64,000 nucleotides of DNA from Burkholderiaceae bacterium 16 (lineage in GTDB: Bacteria > Pseudomonadota > Gammaproteobacteria > Burkholderiales > Burkholderiaceae). The position numbers and the translations under genes were made by a program. The stretch covers positions 54,649 through 118,648 of the forward strand of contig JYOD01000023.1 of NCBI GenBank assembly GCA_000955785.1. The letters are read 5' to 3'. Below are positions 55,801 through 64,000 of this stretch, one piece after another (positions within the stretch are counted from its first letter, which is position 1; each line of letters opens with the position of its first letter). The notes under the pieces were generated by a model. It was not told the DNA's origin, ran no database searches, and saw nothing but the letters and a program-made list of their open reading frames with translations.

Positions 55801-57044
55801 CCAATATTGCCGCGGCCCGGCGGGTTGTTGTAGTAGAGGATGGCGATGCGTTTGTCGGCCGCGGGCTTGTCCTGCAGCGCGATCCAGCGCCGCACGCGGG
55901 CCGCCGCCGCGTCCGCGCGCTCCGGCACGGCCCGGCTGGTCTTGGCGCCGTCCTCGTCCTCCAGCGTGGCGAACAGGATCGGTTCCGTGGCGCCGGCACG
56001 CTCGGGCGTGTTGAGCAGCAGCGGCAGCCGCTCGCCGCCGATGCCGCGCACGTCCGCGCGCCACGCTTCCTGGCTGTCGCGCGTGGCGATCAGGTTGATG
56101 GCATGCAGGCCCCGGCGTTCCAGCCAGGTCTTGTCTTCGGCCCGGCTGATGGTGAGGTTCAGCGTCAGCAACGCGCGCAAAGGGCTGTGGCCGTCGGCCG
56201 TCAGCATCGGTTCCAGCCCGGACAGCGGCCAGCCGAACACCGGCACCGCCCCGATGCCCTGGCGCTCCAGCGCCGCGATCAGGGCATCGATATGCGCAAG
56301 GTCCTGCTGGCGATAGTTGCTAGCGTAGAAGGCGATGCCGACCAGCGGCGCCTGTGCAGGCAGGCCGCTGGCTCCGCCGCCGCGATACCAGGCGAGGTAG
56401 TCCTTGAGCGTGGCGAACGGCTGCGCGGCGCGCGGATGATAGATGCCGGCCGTGGGCAGCGCGCGCGGCGGCGGCACGGCGATAACCTGCTCCCCGCGCA
56501 CCGCGGCCACCAGCCAGGCCAGCCAGCCGGCCAGGTTGTCGGCGCCGCCGGCGCTCCAGTAAGCCTCGGAGGCCTGGTTGCGCGCGGCGTCCATGCCGAT
56601 GCCCCAGGCTGCCTCGGCGGAGGCGGCCGGCGCCGCCAGCACCAGCGCGCCGCGCTGCCGCGCCTGGCGCACAGCCGGTGCCACCTGCCGGAGCACGGCA
56701 GTTGGCGCGAAGTAGGCGTAGACGACATCGGCGGCGGCCACCTGCGCGGGATCGGGCGCCGTGGTGACGGCGTCGAGCCGCACCCTGCCCGGCCCCGCCA
56801 GTTCGCGCAGGCGCGCCTCGGCGGCGGGCAGCAGATGGGTATTGGTAGTGATCAGCAACACGCGGACAGGGGCACGGCTGCCATCGGTTGCAGGTTGCAC
56901 CAACGCCGCCGCGTGGGCTCGCCCGTACAGCAGGACAAGCGCGAGCAACAGCCAATGCAACGGGCGGGACCGGAACAGCGCATCCGCCAGCATCACCATC
57001 GGCGCGAAGGACACCGTGAATGGCGTGCGCGGCATCGCACCCAT
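52875..57044 (-). CDS. Exported, membrane-anchored CobN/HmuS-like chelatase
   Basis: A 1389-residue CobN-family protein that differs from cobN by being exported. The first 45 residues are a signal peptide (RPLHWLLLALVLLYGRAHAA). The body has CobN signatures, including HVGRHGTLEWLPGK and NPLMLVGDGHGGQDFVIPGL, and a later SFWQNTYEIYVADKHGLDMDRFF. A proline-rich linker leads to a C-terminal membrane segment (ALRAAVLMLLLVGAGAGAEW) and a basic cytoplasmic tail. It would thus face the periplasm. The start overlaps the DUF2149 stop (TGATG). With that protein and the ExbB-like channel it resembles the HmuS-type modules of Bacteroidetes haem loci, where the CobN homologue is thought to remove metal. 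The substrate here is unknown. Confidence 0.9.
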   Translation of the reverse strand: MGAMPRTPFTVSFAPMVMLADALFRSRPLHWLLLALVLLYGRAHAAALVQPATDGSRAPVRVLLITTNTHLLPAAEARLRELAGPGRVRLDAVTTAPDPAQVAAADVVYAYFAPTAVLRQVAPAVRQARQRGALVLAAPAASAEAAWGIGMDAARNQASEAYWSAGGADNLAGWLAWLVAAVRGEQVIAVPPPRALPTAGIYHPRAAQPFATLKDYLAWYRGGGASGLPAQAPLVGIAFYASNYRQQDLAHIDALIAALERQGIGAVPVFGWPLSGLEPMLTADGHSPLRALLTLNLTISRAEDKTWLERRGLHAINLIATRDSQEAWRADVRGIGGERLPLLLNTPERAGATEPILFATLEDEDGAKTSRAVPERADAAAARVRRWIALQDKPAADKRIAILYYNNPPGRGNIGASYLATLPSLVQIMARLREAGYRTGTALPDTAELTALLERNGRNMEEWSPGELAEMVSRGRVSLLPMAQYKRWFDALPAPFRQSVLAAWGPPERNPLMLVGDGHGGQDFVIPGLRFGNLFVGPQPLRSTFARAMDSSHDTVTPPPHSYIAAYLWYRHAFGADAMVHVGRHGTLEWLPGKQVGQSGDDSAEVLLGDLPNAYYYIQDGGGEAIQAKRRSAAVLVSHLTPLIARAGWPDALAKLDEVIEQQEAAADSSPALAEQYRLQALAQIRAMGLDRQLGLDLGAPWAQVDPVIHRFLHKVEAEPVPLGIHALGELPPPDMQQQALATVLGSAFDAGETRRIGQDTLSRWAGALVEGREPDTAGVGDGQPLADKAKAALSMAREWLAQLRESPRRELDGLITVLAGRYLPTAPLGDPVRTPQGLPTGRNLHAFDGALIPTPAAWALGKQLAAQTLARYREETGAAPEQVSMVLWYGETERHQGAMESEALYLMGVEPVWNARGVVEDVRLIPDAELGRSRVNVLFTISGIYRDGFGDKVALLDKAARLAAAAGDNAISRHDREARATLLAAGVEPQLAGRLARARVFAAKPGNYSIGVQQMVEQSKDVPQAGEQPGALARQYLRYMNFAFSSEGWGETAPQALASHLKSNQAVLFSRASTLYGALDNDDTYQYAGGLNMATRAVSGQAPRFWLHNLRRAGEEQTVDARTWLATELNARNWNPRWIENMQRSGYAGAREMFKEIEHLYGFQATSPEQMSGSFWQNTYEIYVADKHGLDMDRFFSQSNPHAQQGILARLLEVDRQGSYRFTAQERADMARRYVESVNRDGLSCSANSCGNPVLMQYIAGLGQQARLPSDTLRAFAERLARAMPGREPAAQGARAGLAETLAARPARQAAPQPPAPRPSTEPVAEPVTKPVTGHLLESRVLKLAPPASLTGLAPREALRAAVLMLLLVGAGAGAEWWRGRRRGPAQS

Positions 57045-57475
57045 CAACGCGCTGCCGGCGCCGATGCCGCCGGGACAGGCCGGGTGCCCGGCGCCGCGCC
57101 TTCCGGCACATACACCACGCTGCCGTCCGGCAACTGGTAAGCCACGCCCAGCCGCGTGCCCTCGCCGGTCTTTTGCTGCGCGGACATTTTGCTGACCTTG
57201 ACCTCCTTGCGGTTCTTCTCCAGCAACTGCAGCTCGCCGGTCCGCGGGTCGCGCTGGACCATGGTGAATTGCGAATCGGGATTGAGCAGCTGGGTCAGGC
57301 TGAAGGCTTGCGTGAGCGCCACCATCAGGCCCACGGCAAAGACGATGGAGGCGTCGAACAGGTTGGCGACGCCGGCCAGCGGGTCTTCCCGGTGCACCGA
57401 GGCCAGCTCGCCCTGCGCGCGGCGCCGCCGCACAAAGCGCCGGCGCCTGAACTGGTGTCCTTGACCCGCGTCCAT
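57044..57475 (-). CDS. DUF2149 membrane protein
   Basis: A 143-residue protein with a basic N-terminus (RRRRFVRRRR), one membrane segment (ASIVFAVGLMVALTQAFSL, about 41-60) and a periplasmic C-terminus. Its layout resembles ExbD/TolR: cytoplasmic start, single helix, outer domain. DUF2149 proteins are found with CobN-like and ExbB-like genes. It overlaps both neighbours by a shared base (TGATG at each end), so the three genes are translated together. It is likely the ExbD-like partner of the channel. Confidence 0.88.
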   Translation of the reverse strand: MDAGQGHQFRRRRFVRRRRAQGELASVHREDPLAGVANLFDASIVFAVGLMVALTQAFSLTQLLNPDSQFTMVQRDPRTGELQLLEKNRKEVKVSKMSAQQKTGEGTRLGVAYQLPDGSVVYVPEGAAPGTRPVPAASAPAAR

Positions 57476-58149
57476 CAGGCGTGCGCTCCGGCGAACTGCG
57501 CTGCGCCGCGAACATGCGCTGCCTCGGGCAAGGCCCGCAGCACCAGCTCGCACAGGTTTTCCATTTCCTTGAGGTCGACCCGCGCCCAACGCTCGCGCGT
57601 CAGCGTCAGCACGTAGGCGATGCCGCCCAGCACCAGTCCGCAGACCACTGCGCCGAAGCCGATCACCAGGTGGTTGACCATGCCGGCCATATCGCCGGCC
57701 AGCAGCGATTGCAGCGCCGGCCCGAGCGGGATGATGGTGCCGGCCAGGCCCAGCATCGGCGCGATGCGAACCAGCGTGCGGGTCAGGTCGAGCCGGTTGG
57801 CCACGCGCATTTCCTCGCGTTGCAGCGTTTCATCCAGCCAAAGGTCGAGGTGTTCGTGCGAATCGAGCCGGGCCAGCCGTGCTTCCAGCATGCCCCAGAA
57901 ACGGGCGAGCGAAGGCGACAACGATGCCGCGCCCAGATGCGGCCGTGTGCCGTTGCGCAGGCTGGCGGCCAGCGCATTGGCCAGCGCGGGCAGATCGCTG
58001 GCCGGCGCATTGGCGCGGCGGCGCGACTGCACCAGCAGGCTGCCGAGATCGGCCAGCGAAAGGACAAACAACACCAGCAGCGCCAGCGCGACTGGCCAGA
58101 AAAACGCCGTGGAAAGGCGGTAGAAAATCTCGGTGACGGCGCTTTCCAT
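57475..58149 (-). CDS. MotA/TolQ/ExbB-type proton channel protein
   Basis: A 224-residue protein with three membrane segments, about 16-35, 131-152 and 170-190. The last two carry the family signature (APMLGLAGTIIPLGPALQSL and GFGAVVCGLVLGGIAYVLTL). Such proteins couple proton flow to work in the periplasm through an ExbD-like partner. It is the first gene of the minus-strand run and probably powers the exported CobN-like protein. Tandem terminator-like hairpins lie in its leader. Confidence 0.92.
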   Translation of the reverse strand: MESAVTEIFYRLSTAFFWPVALALLVLFVLSLADLGSLLVQSRRRANAPASDLPALANALAASLRNGTRPHLGAASLSPSLARFWGMLEARLARLDSHEHLDLWLDETLQREEMRVANRLDLTRTLVRIAPMLGLAGTIIPLGPALQSLLAGDMAGMVNHLVIGFGAVVCGLVLGGIAYVLTLTRERWARVDLKEMENLCELVLRALPEAAHVRGAAQFAGAHA

Positions 58150-58287
58150 CGTGATTGGCGGCTAGGAGTTGATGCGGATTGGCGAACCGGGTGAGGGCCC
58201 TGGCGAGCCCCGGCGCAGCATTGTACGTCGGCGCCGGCGCGGCGCCATCTCGCACGCCGGGGTAAGTGCCGGTCCCAGGCAAGAAAA

Positions 58288-58310
58288 CCAGGCCACATTG
58301 CATGGCCTGG
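58288..58310 (-). terminator. Terminator-like hairpin 2 in the ExbB-like operon leader
   Basis: On the minus strand CCAGGCCA pairs with TGGCCTGG around a seven-base loop and is followed by TTTTCTT. It lies 139 bases upstream of the ExbB-like start, so it could attenuate the operon. Confidence 0.65.
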
Positions 58311-58319
58311 CTGGCAAAA

Positions 58320-58343
58320 CGGCAGCAGAGGGCACTGCTGCCG
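58320..58343 (-). terminator. Terminator-like hairpin 1 in the ExbB-like operon leader
   Basis: On the minus strand CGGCAGCAG pairs with CTGCTGCCG around a six-base loop and is followed by TTTT. It lies ten bases upstream of the second hairpin in transcription order. Together they may end the upstream minus-strand transcript or act as attenuators. Confidence 0.65.
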
Positions 58344-58754
58344 GCGGGTATGAAATGCCGCAAGGGACACCTCGGCGAACAGGTTAGCGCCTTGCGATCG
58401 TGGCAACGCAAACAATTGTGTCGTTACGTTCACCCACCCGGGTATCCGGCCGCATCAACTGCGCGCCGTGCGCCCATGTTTTGCATGGCCAGTCCCGGCA
58501 GGGGGCTGACGCGGCTTGCCCGGCCCCGCCACAATGTTGCCCTCCAGGGAACGGCGCGTGCTTCGGTGGGAAACAATGAGAGCCAGGCCGAACGCATCCG
58601 GCGGACCGTGGAGGTGGCTGGCTTTAACTGCGCGAGCTACGGTCGGCGAATGGGAAAGACGACGGCAATGCGCAACGCTCGCAAATGTCAACAAATGTGA
58701 ACGCGAGCGACATTCGCGCTGCGGCCGCGTTTGCAAGCGCGAGGCCGCGGCGGC

Positions 58755-59258
58755 TCAGTAGGTTTCGTCGGCGGGATCGATCATCAGGTGCAGGCGGCTG
58801 GCGAGTTCGGCCAGCGCGGCCTCGTCGCGGCTGCGGATCATCCAGCCTGCGTAGGCATCTGCCTGTGTGTCCCAGCACCACAACGTAAAGCCCGCCGCGC
58901 GCAATGAGGCCTGCGCGATCGCCATCAATTGCGGCACATCGTGCCGCGCGAGAAAGGCACGAGAAAGCGGATCGGTCACGCCCCAGCCGACGCGCACGCC
59001 GACGCGGTCGCACAGAGTCTGCACGCTGCGGACCAGGGCGGCAGTGTCCTTCCATTCCACGTAGAAGCCCGCCGCATGGCCGATCGCCTCATTCAGGGGC
59101 CACAGCAACATTTGGCCCTCGCAGCCTGCTTCAGCGCGCGCAAGCGCCCGCTGAAACGATGCCCAGTATTCTTCCGCGGCATCCTGATCGTGCAAGGAAA
59201 TCAGCAGGATCAACTCACGCAAGGCAGCCTGCGTTTCACTTGAGAGCACTATGGTCAT
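58755..59258 (-). CDS. Conserved-looking protein of unknown function
   Basis: A 167-residue acidic, tryptophan-rich protein without signal or membrane segment. Segments such as GWGVTDPLSRAFLARHDVPQLMAIAQASLRAAGFTLWCWDTQADAYAGWMI suggest a compact alpha/beta domain, weakly like DUF6630, but I cannot assign it. The start was taken at MTIVLSSETQAALREL, with AGAAG upstream; earlier in-frame codons lack a ribosome site. It is divergent from the mgtA leader. Confidence 0.65.
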   Translation of the reverse strand: MTIVLSSETQAALRELILLISLHDQDAAEEYWASFQRALARAEAGCEGQMLLWPLNEAIGHAAGFYVEWKDTAALVRSVQTLCDRVGVRVGWGVTDPLSRAFLARHDVPQLMAIAQASLRAAGFTLWCWDTQADAYAGWMIRSRDEAALAELASRLHLMIDPADETY

Positions 59259-59537
59259 AGACTTCTTGCTGGTTGGGAACACAGGAAACCGAAGGGGTCC
59301 GGTGCGTGCAGGGCGCAACGCGATGCCGCGCAGATCGCAGCCCCCTATTCTGACAAAGGTTGGGGCGAGGCGCCATATGAAAGCGCAACGAGAACGCACC
59401 CGTGGACACGCCGGCGTAGCTGCGCACGGTCCGAACGACATGAACTTTAGGGCTCGTCTTAGCGAGCGACAATGCCGGAAGAAAAGGGTTGCCAAGCGCG
59501 CATCGCCTTTGCTACGCTTCGCCCCGTTATCGCTACG
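59259..59537. other. Promoter side of the mgtA leader
   Basis: No gene. A short hairpin GCTCG/CGAGC lies near 59453-59470. The mgtA transcript and the unassigned minus-strand gene probably both start in this interval, but I could not fix a promoter. Confidence 0.3.
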
Positions 59538-59671
59538 GAGTCATCTCCATGGACAGTTGTTCTAGTTGGCCTCCGGCCAAACTCTGAACGGCTAGGCAAG
59601 TCCAGGCGTCTTATCGCCACTGCCTAGCCGATACCGGCGGGTAGTGGTCCGTTGCACGGGTCCTCCGTGCG
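59538..59671 (+). promoter_or_regulatory. Highly structured leader RNA upstream of mgtA
   Basis: Four stems follow each other on the plus strand: GGAG/CTCC (59538-59549), TTGGCC/GGCCAA (59567-59581), GGCTAGGCA/TGCCTAGCC (59591-59630) enclosing GGCG/CGCC, and GCACGG/CCGTGC (59655-59671). This density of perfect stems suggests a regulatory RNA. The ATGGACA stretch recalls the Mg2+-sensing M-box, but the rest does not match well enough to name it. Confidence 0.5.
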
Positions 59672-59796
59672 ACTCCCTCCCAGTTCATTGCAAAAGCCTG
59701 CGGCTATCCAGCTGCGGAGCGCGCTCGTCCGCGCCCCGCGATGTGGTGCCCGCCCCTGCCAGCGCGCGCCTTCGGGCAATCGCGCAAGGAGGCCTC

Positions 59797-59964
59797 ATGC
59801 CGTCTCTCTTCATCGCACAACACGCCTTGCTGGCGCTGCAGATGCTGCGCTGGCACGCCGGCCGCCCCGGCCGCGCCGCCGTGCTGCTGCTCGCACTGGC
59901 GCTGCCGCCGGTCTGTCATGCCGCAGCGCGTCATGACGACGCGCACCGCCCCCCGCCGGGCTGA
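59797..59964 (+). CDS. Small membrane or exported ORF in the mgtA leader
   Basis: A 55-residue open frame preceded by a near-perfect ribosome site, AAGGAGG, at six bases. The product has a basic middle (RWHAGRPGRAA) followed by a hydrophobic run (VLLLALALPPVCHAAA), like a signal peptide or single membrane helix, and ends in a proline-rich tail. It lies between the structured leader and mgtA. It may be a leader peptide or a small regulator of the transporter. I recognise no family. Confidence 0.5.
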   Translation: MPSLFIAQHALLALQMLRWHAGRPGRAAVLLLALALPPVCHAAARHDDAHRPPPG

Positions 59965-60159
59965 CGCTCGCGCCCTGCCTGGCGCCGCATTGCCGGCACG
60001 CCGGCTCGCACCTGCGTACGAGCCCTGGCGAGGCTGGCCTCCCACGCTGCCCTCCATTTTCTTGCACTTGCAGTATCCGTCCATGGCGGCGCCTCGCCCT
60101 AGCCGCCCCGATCACGCATCGCCGCCCGGCTCGCCGGGAATCACTGGGAAACCGCACCG

Positions 60160-62916
<2,757 letters not shown>

Positions 62917-62922
62917 GCGCCC

Positions 62923-62957
62923 GGCGGCTCCCCCGCCGGCCTTGCGGGGGAGCCGCC
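62923..62957 (+). terminator. Hairpin between mgtA and the mgtC-family gene
   Basis: A perfect 13-base-pair stem, GGCGGCTCCCCCG with CGGGGGAGCCGCC, surrounds a nine-base loop just after the mgtA stop. No uridine run follows, so it may slow or partly end transcription, or protect the mgtA mRNA end. Confidence 0.6.
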
Positions 62958-63052
62958 AATGACATCGTGATGACACCTGGCGGGCGTAAAAACAGGCACG
63001 ACAGAATGACAGGTACCCAAAACAATAACTTTCAGGACCGGGGAAAACCATC

Positions 63053-63775
63053 ATGTCCCTCCAAGCTTTCCAGAACATCAACCTGGACTCGCTGCTCGAC
63101 ACCACCGTCAGCCTGACCACCGCCTTTGTGCTGGGCGCGGTGATCGGCTACGAGCGGCAGATCCGCCAACGCACCGCCGGCCTGCGCACCAATGTCCTGG
63201 TGGCGGTGGGCGCCGCCATCTTCGTCGACATGGCCAACCGCATGGCCGGGCACGACGGCGCGGTGCGGGTGGTGGCCTATGTGGTGTCGGGGATCGGCTT
63301 CCTCGGCGCCGGGGTGATCATGCGCGAGGAAGGGAATGTGCGCGGGCTGAATACCGCCGCCACGCTATGGGGCTCGGCGGCGATCGGCGCCAGCGCCGGT
63401 GCTGACCTGATACTGGAGGCCGGGCTGGGGTGCCTGTTCGTGCTGGCCGCCAATACATTGCTCAGGCCGGTGGTTAACCGGATCAACCAGCAGCCAATGG
63501 ATACGCCTGCGGTGGAAGTCACCAATACGGTCTATGTGATCGCGCCGCGTGCTTCGCAGAAACAGGCCTTGCGGTTGCTGGAGCAGACGCTGGAGGCGGG
63601 GAATTATCCTACGCGGGATCTTGAGGTGCATGCGTTTGGGGATAGCGATGTGGAGATTGAGGCGGTGTTGACTTCGACTTCCGTTGATGGGGATGTGTTG
63701 GATGGGCTGATGGCGCGGTTGGCGGAGGCGGAGTTTATTCATCAGGCGTTTTGGAGTCCTAGTACTACGGATTGA
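63053..63775 (+). CDS. mgtC: MgtC/SapB-family membrane protein
   Basis: A 240-residue protein. The MgtC domain occupies the first half: LTTAFVLGAVIGYERQIRQRTAGLRTNVLVAVGAAIFV, then RVVAYVVSGIGFLGAGVIMREEGNVRGLNTAATLWGSAAIG. A soluble ACT-like C-terminal domain follows. MgtC proteins support survival at low Mg2+ and, in pathogens, inside host cells, by affecting ATP synthase or phosphate uptake. It follows mgtA by 136 bases. GGGGAAAACC precedes the ATG. Confidence 0.94.
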   Translation: MSLQAFQNINLDSLLDTTVSLTTAFVLGAVIGYERQIRQRTAGLRTNVLVAVGAAIFVDMANRMAGHDGAVRVVAYVVSGIGFLGAGVIMREEGNVRGLNTAATLWGSAAIGASAGADLILEAGLGCLFVLAANTLLRPVVNRINQQPMDTPAVEVTNTVYVIAPRASQKQALRLLEQTLEAGNYPTRDLEVHAFGDSDVEIEAVLTSTSVDGDVLDGLMARLAEAEFIHQAFWSPSTTD

Positions 63776-63846
63776 GGGGGGGTTTCTGGGGTTCTCTGGG
63801 GTTCTCGCTGTTTGGTGTTCGGTGTTGGTTTTTGGACCCAACAGCG

Positions 63847-63982
63847 TACGACATCCCCCTGCGGGGGACGCCGGTCACTCTTCTTTGCTTCGGTAAAGTT
63901 GGGCGGCGTTGGTTATTTAACCCAAAGGAATACGACATCCCCCTGCGGGGGCTGCCGGTCACTCTTCTTTGCCTCGGCAAAG
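63847..63982. repeat. Two-copy intergenic repeat
   Basis: A unit of about 52 bases occurs at 63847-63898 and again at 63931-63982, period 84. Shared blocks are TACGACATCCCCCTGCGGGG and GCCGGTCACTCTTCTTTGC, with only a few differences. CCCC-CTGC-GGGG forms a small hairpin in each copy. It reads open on both strands but looks like a REP-type extragenic repeat, not a gene. Confidence 0.8.
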
Positions 63983-64000
63983 AGGGTGATGACAAATTCA

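Larger units (their letters stand above)
58150..58754. other. Leader and spacer upstream of the ExbB-like operon
   Basis: About 605 bases with no gene I accept. Two strong hairpins followed by uridine runs on the minus strand lie within it (58288-58310 and 58320-58343). I searched the minus strand for B12 riboswitch blocks and found none. The rest shows no clear structure. Confidence 0.5.

Noticed and set aside
53937..57140. Very long plus-strand open frame (over 1000 codons) antisense to the exported CobN-like gene
   Set aside because: It lies wholly opposite a well-supported CobN-family protein and encodes Arg/Gln/His-rich sequence without motifs; such shadows are common at this GC content.
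58344..58480. Possible B12 riboswitch before the ExbB-like operon
   Set aside because: A GAGGTGTCCC start looked promising, but the core CCGCAACGG, the GCCACTG box and the closing block are missing.
58266..58700. Plus-strand open frame of 144 codons between the ExbB-like operon and the unassigned gene
   Set aside because: No ribosome site, no motif, and it crosses two strong terminator hairpins.
59538..59671. Naming the mgtA leader an M-box
   Set aside because: Only a short ATGGACA-type stretch matches; the other conserved blocks are not seen, so it is listed as unassigned.
63765..63995. Minus-strand open frame of 76 codons over the right-end repeat
   Set aside because: Its sequence is just the translated two-copy repeat (QRRVTG and PRRGMSY, twice), so it is repeat DNA and not a gene.

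Overview
The window is GC-rich (about two thirds G+C), densely packed Gram-negative chromosome. Its porin, TonB-dependent receptors, two-copy CobN set, hopanoid genes and MocR/LysR/AraC/GntR regulators suggest a betaproteobacterium of the Burkholderiaceae, most like Cupriavidus or Ralstonia. That placement is inferred from gene content and codon style. I found no rRNA, tRNA, CRISPR array, insertion sequence or prophage gene.

Bases 1-17,200 are mainly metabolism and regulation. They hold the 5' end of a TonB-dependent receptor, a PQQ/haem alcohol dehydrogenase with an aldehyde dehydrogenase and an AraC-type regulator, a MocR regulator divergent from a LysE-type exporter, a porin with a LysR regulator, a GntR regulator divergent from a fumarylacetoacetase-family hydrolase (two identical palindromes lie between them), SurE, an EamA exporter with an AraC regulator, and an amino-acid permease. 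Bases 17,220-31,040 are a hopanoid locus: ferritin-like protein, HpnB, HpnA, IspH, HpnH, then MlaC/HpnM, HpnN, MlaA, HpnG, squalene-hopene cyclase and HpnD. It covers squalene precursor synthesis, cyclisation, C35 side-chain addition and probable transport to the outer membrane.

Bases 31,260-40,000 are mixed: small hypotheticals, a GntP-type permease, a PHP-domain lipoprotein divergent from a frameshifted Tat-type metallophosphoesterase, a DUF2501 protein and a chemoreceptor. Bases 40,240-58,150 are a cobalamin/cobalt locus. A B12 riboswitch precedes a TonB receptor, a PepSY membrane protein and a NiCoT cobalt/nickel permease on the plus strand. Facing it on the minus strand is a run of ExbB-like channel, DUF2149 protein, exported membrane-anchored CobN-family chelatase, CobW, cytosolic CobN and a ChlI/ChlD gene. 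The last carries a clear programmed -1 frameshift signal: A7, a six-base spacer and a strong stem-loop. It should yield both the small ATPase subunit and a VWA-containing medium subunit from one gene.

The right end holds an unassigned protein, a long structured leader with a small membrane-type ORF, an MgtA-type Mg2+ P-type ATPase, an MgtC-family protein and a two-copy intergenic repeat. The strongest candidates for a little-described system are the exported CobN/DUF2149/ExbB module beside the normal cobaltochelatase, and the frameshifting chlID gene.
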